Positions 6,434 to 6,470 of a DNA stretch of 6,470 bases are shown here, in pieces. The position numbers and the translations under genes were made by a program. This stretch comes from Thermodesulfobacteriota bacterium (GTDB taxonomy: Bacteria; Desulfobacterota; DSM-4660; Desulfatiglandales; Desulfatiglandaceae). The notes beneath the pieces are model-generated. The model was not told where the DNA came from. It ran no database searches and saw nothing but the letters and a program-made list of their open reading frames with translations. The stretch is from positions 1 through 6,470 of the forward strand of contig JANQDY010000002.1 of NCBI GenBank assembly GCA_028278625.1, written 5' to 3'. Position 1 is the stretch's first letter; each line of letters opens with the position of its first letter.

Positions 6434-6470
6434 AAACGGGTGCGGTACAGGGCGGCCATTTTTTTCACCT

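Noticed and set aside
6406..6459. Possible 17-codon gene on the minus strand with an AGGTG upstream
   Set aside because: Too short to support from sequence alone, with no recognisable family; it overlaps the palindrome and is kept only as part of the repeat hypothesis.
6305..6470. Sigma-70 type promoter for the operon
   Set aside because: TTGACC and TTGAAG occur on the minus strand, but neither has a good -10 box at 16-18 bases; the best partner, CATGCT, matches only three of six positions.

Overview
The window reads as part of a catabolic operon from an anaerobic bacterium, all on the minus strand. The flavin/[4Fe-4S] dehydratase encoded here belongs to an oxygen-sensitive enzyme family. 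Together with mixed but moderate base composition, CoA-thioester chemistry and repeat-like upstream DNA, this fits a sulfate-reducing or syntrophic Desulfobacterota (Deltaproteobacteria) member. That placement is inference from gene content; no marker gene is present.

Layout in transcription order, right to left. Positions 6470-6305 are non-coding leader: a 14-bp palindrome (6420-6433), a looser inverted repeat (6355-6394), a strong 21-bp dyad (6323-6343) and a ribosome binding site (6309-6315). Then come the three subunits of a xanthine-dehydrogenase-family molybdenum hydroxylase: FAD subunit (6304-5384), [2Fe-2S] subunit (5342-4866) and molybdopterin subunit (4865-2553). Next is a close relative of 4-hydroxybutyryl-CoA dehydratase/vinylacetyl-CoA isomerase (2523-1075). 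Last is an acyl-CoA synthetase (1042-80) that stops just before its A5 motif and so lacks the rest of the enzyme. After a short gap with a hairpin, another gene appears to start at position 27 and runs off the window. Gaps between the genes are 0 to about 40 bases, so one transcript is likely.

The genes suggest a CoA-ester pathway. A carboxylic acid is activated by a ligase. The three-subunit Mo enzyme hydroxylates or dehydrogenates the acyl-CoA or a related ring compound, as in the known 2-furoyl-CoA dehydrogenase and 4-hydroxybenzoyl-CoA reductase systems. The radical dehydratase then removes water or shifts a double bond at an unactivated carbon. The substrate cannot be read from the sequence. 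The FAD subunit lacks the extra [4Fe-4S] loop of 4-hydroxybenzoyl-CoA reductase, and the Mo subunit lacks the copper-binding cysteine of CO dehydrogenase, so neither of those assignments fits. I do not recognise this gene combination as a described pathway.

Points worth a second look: the pairing of a Mo hydroxylase with a 4-hydroxybutyryl-CoA dehydratase-type enzyme, a one-residue shortening between two cluster ligands of the dehydratase, the truncated and compositionally mosaic ligase, and the two hairpin-like elements flanking the operon.
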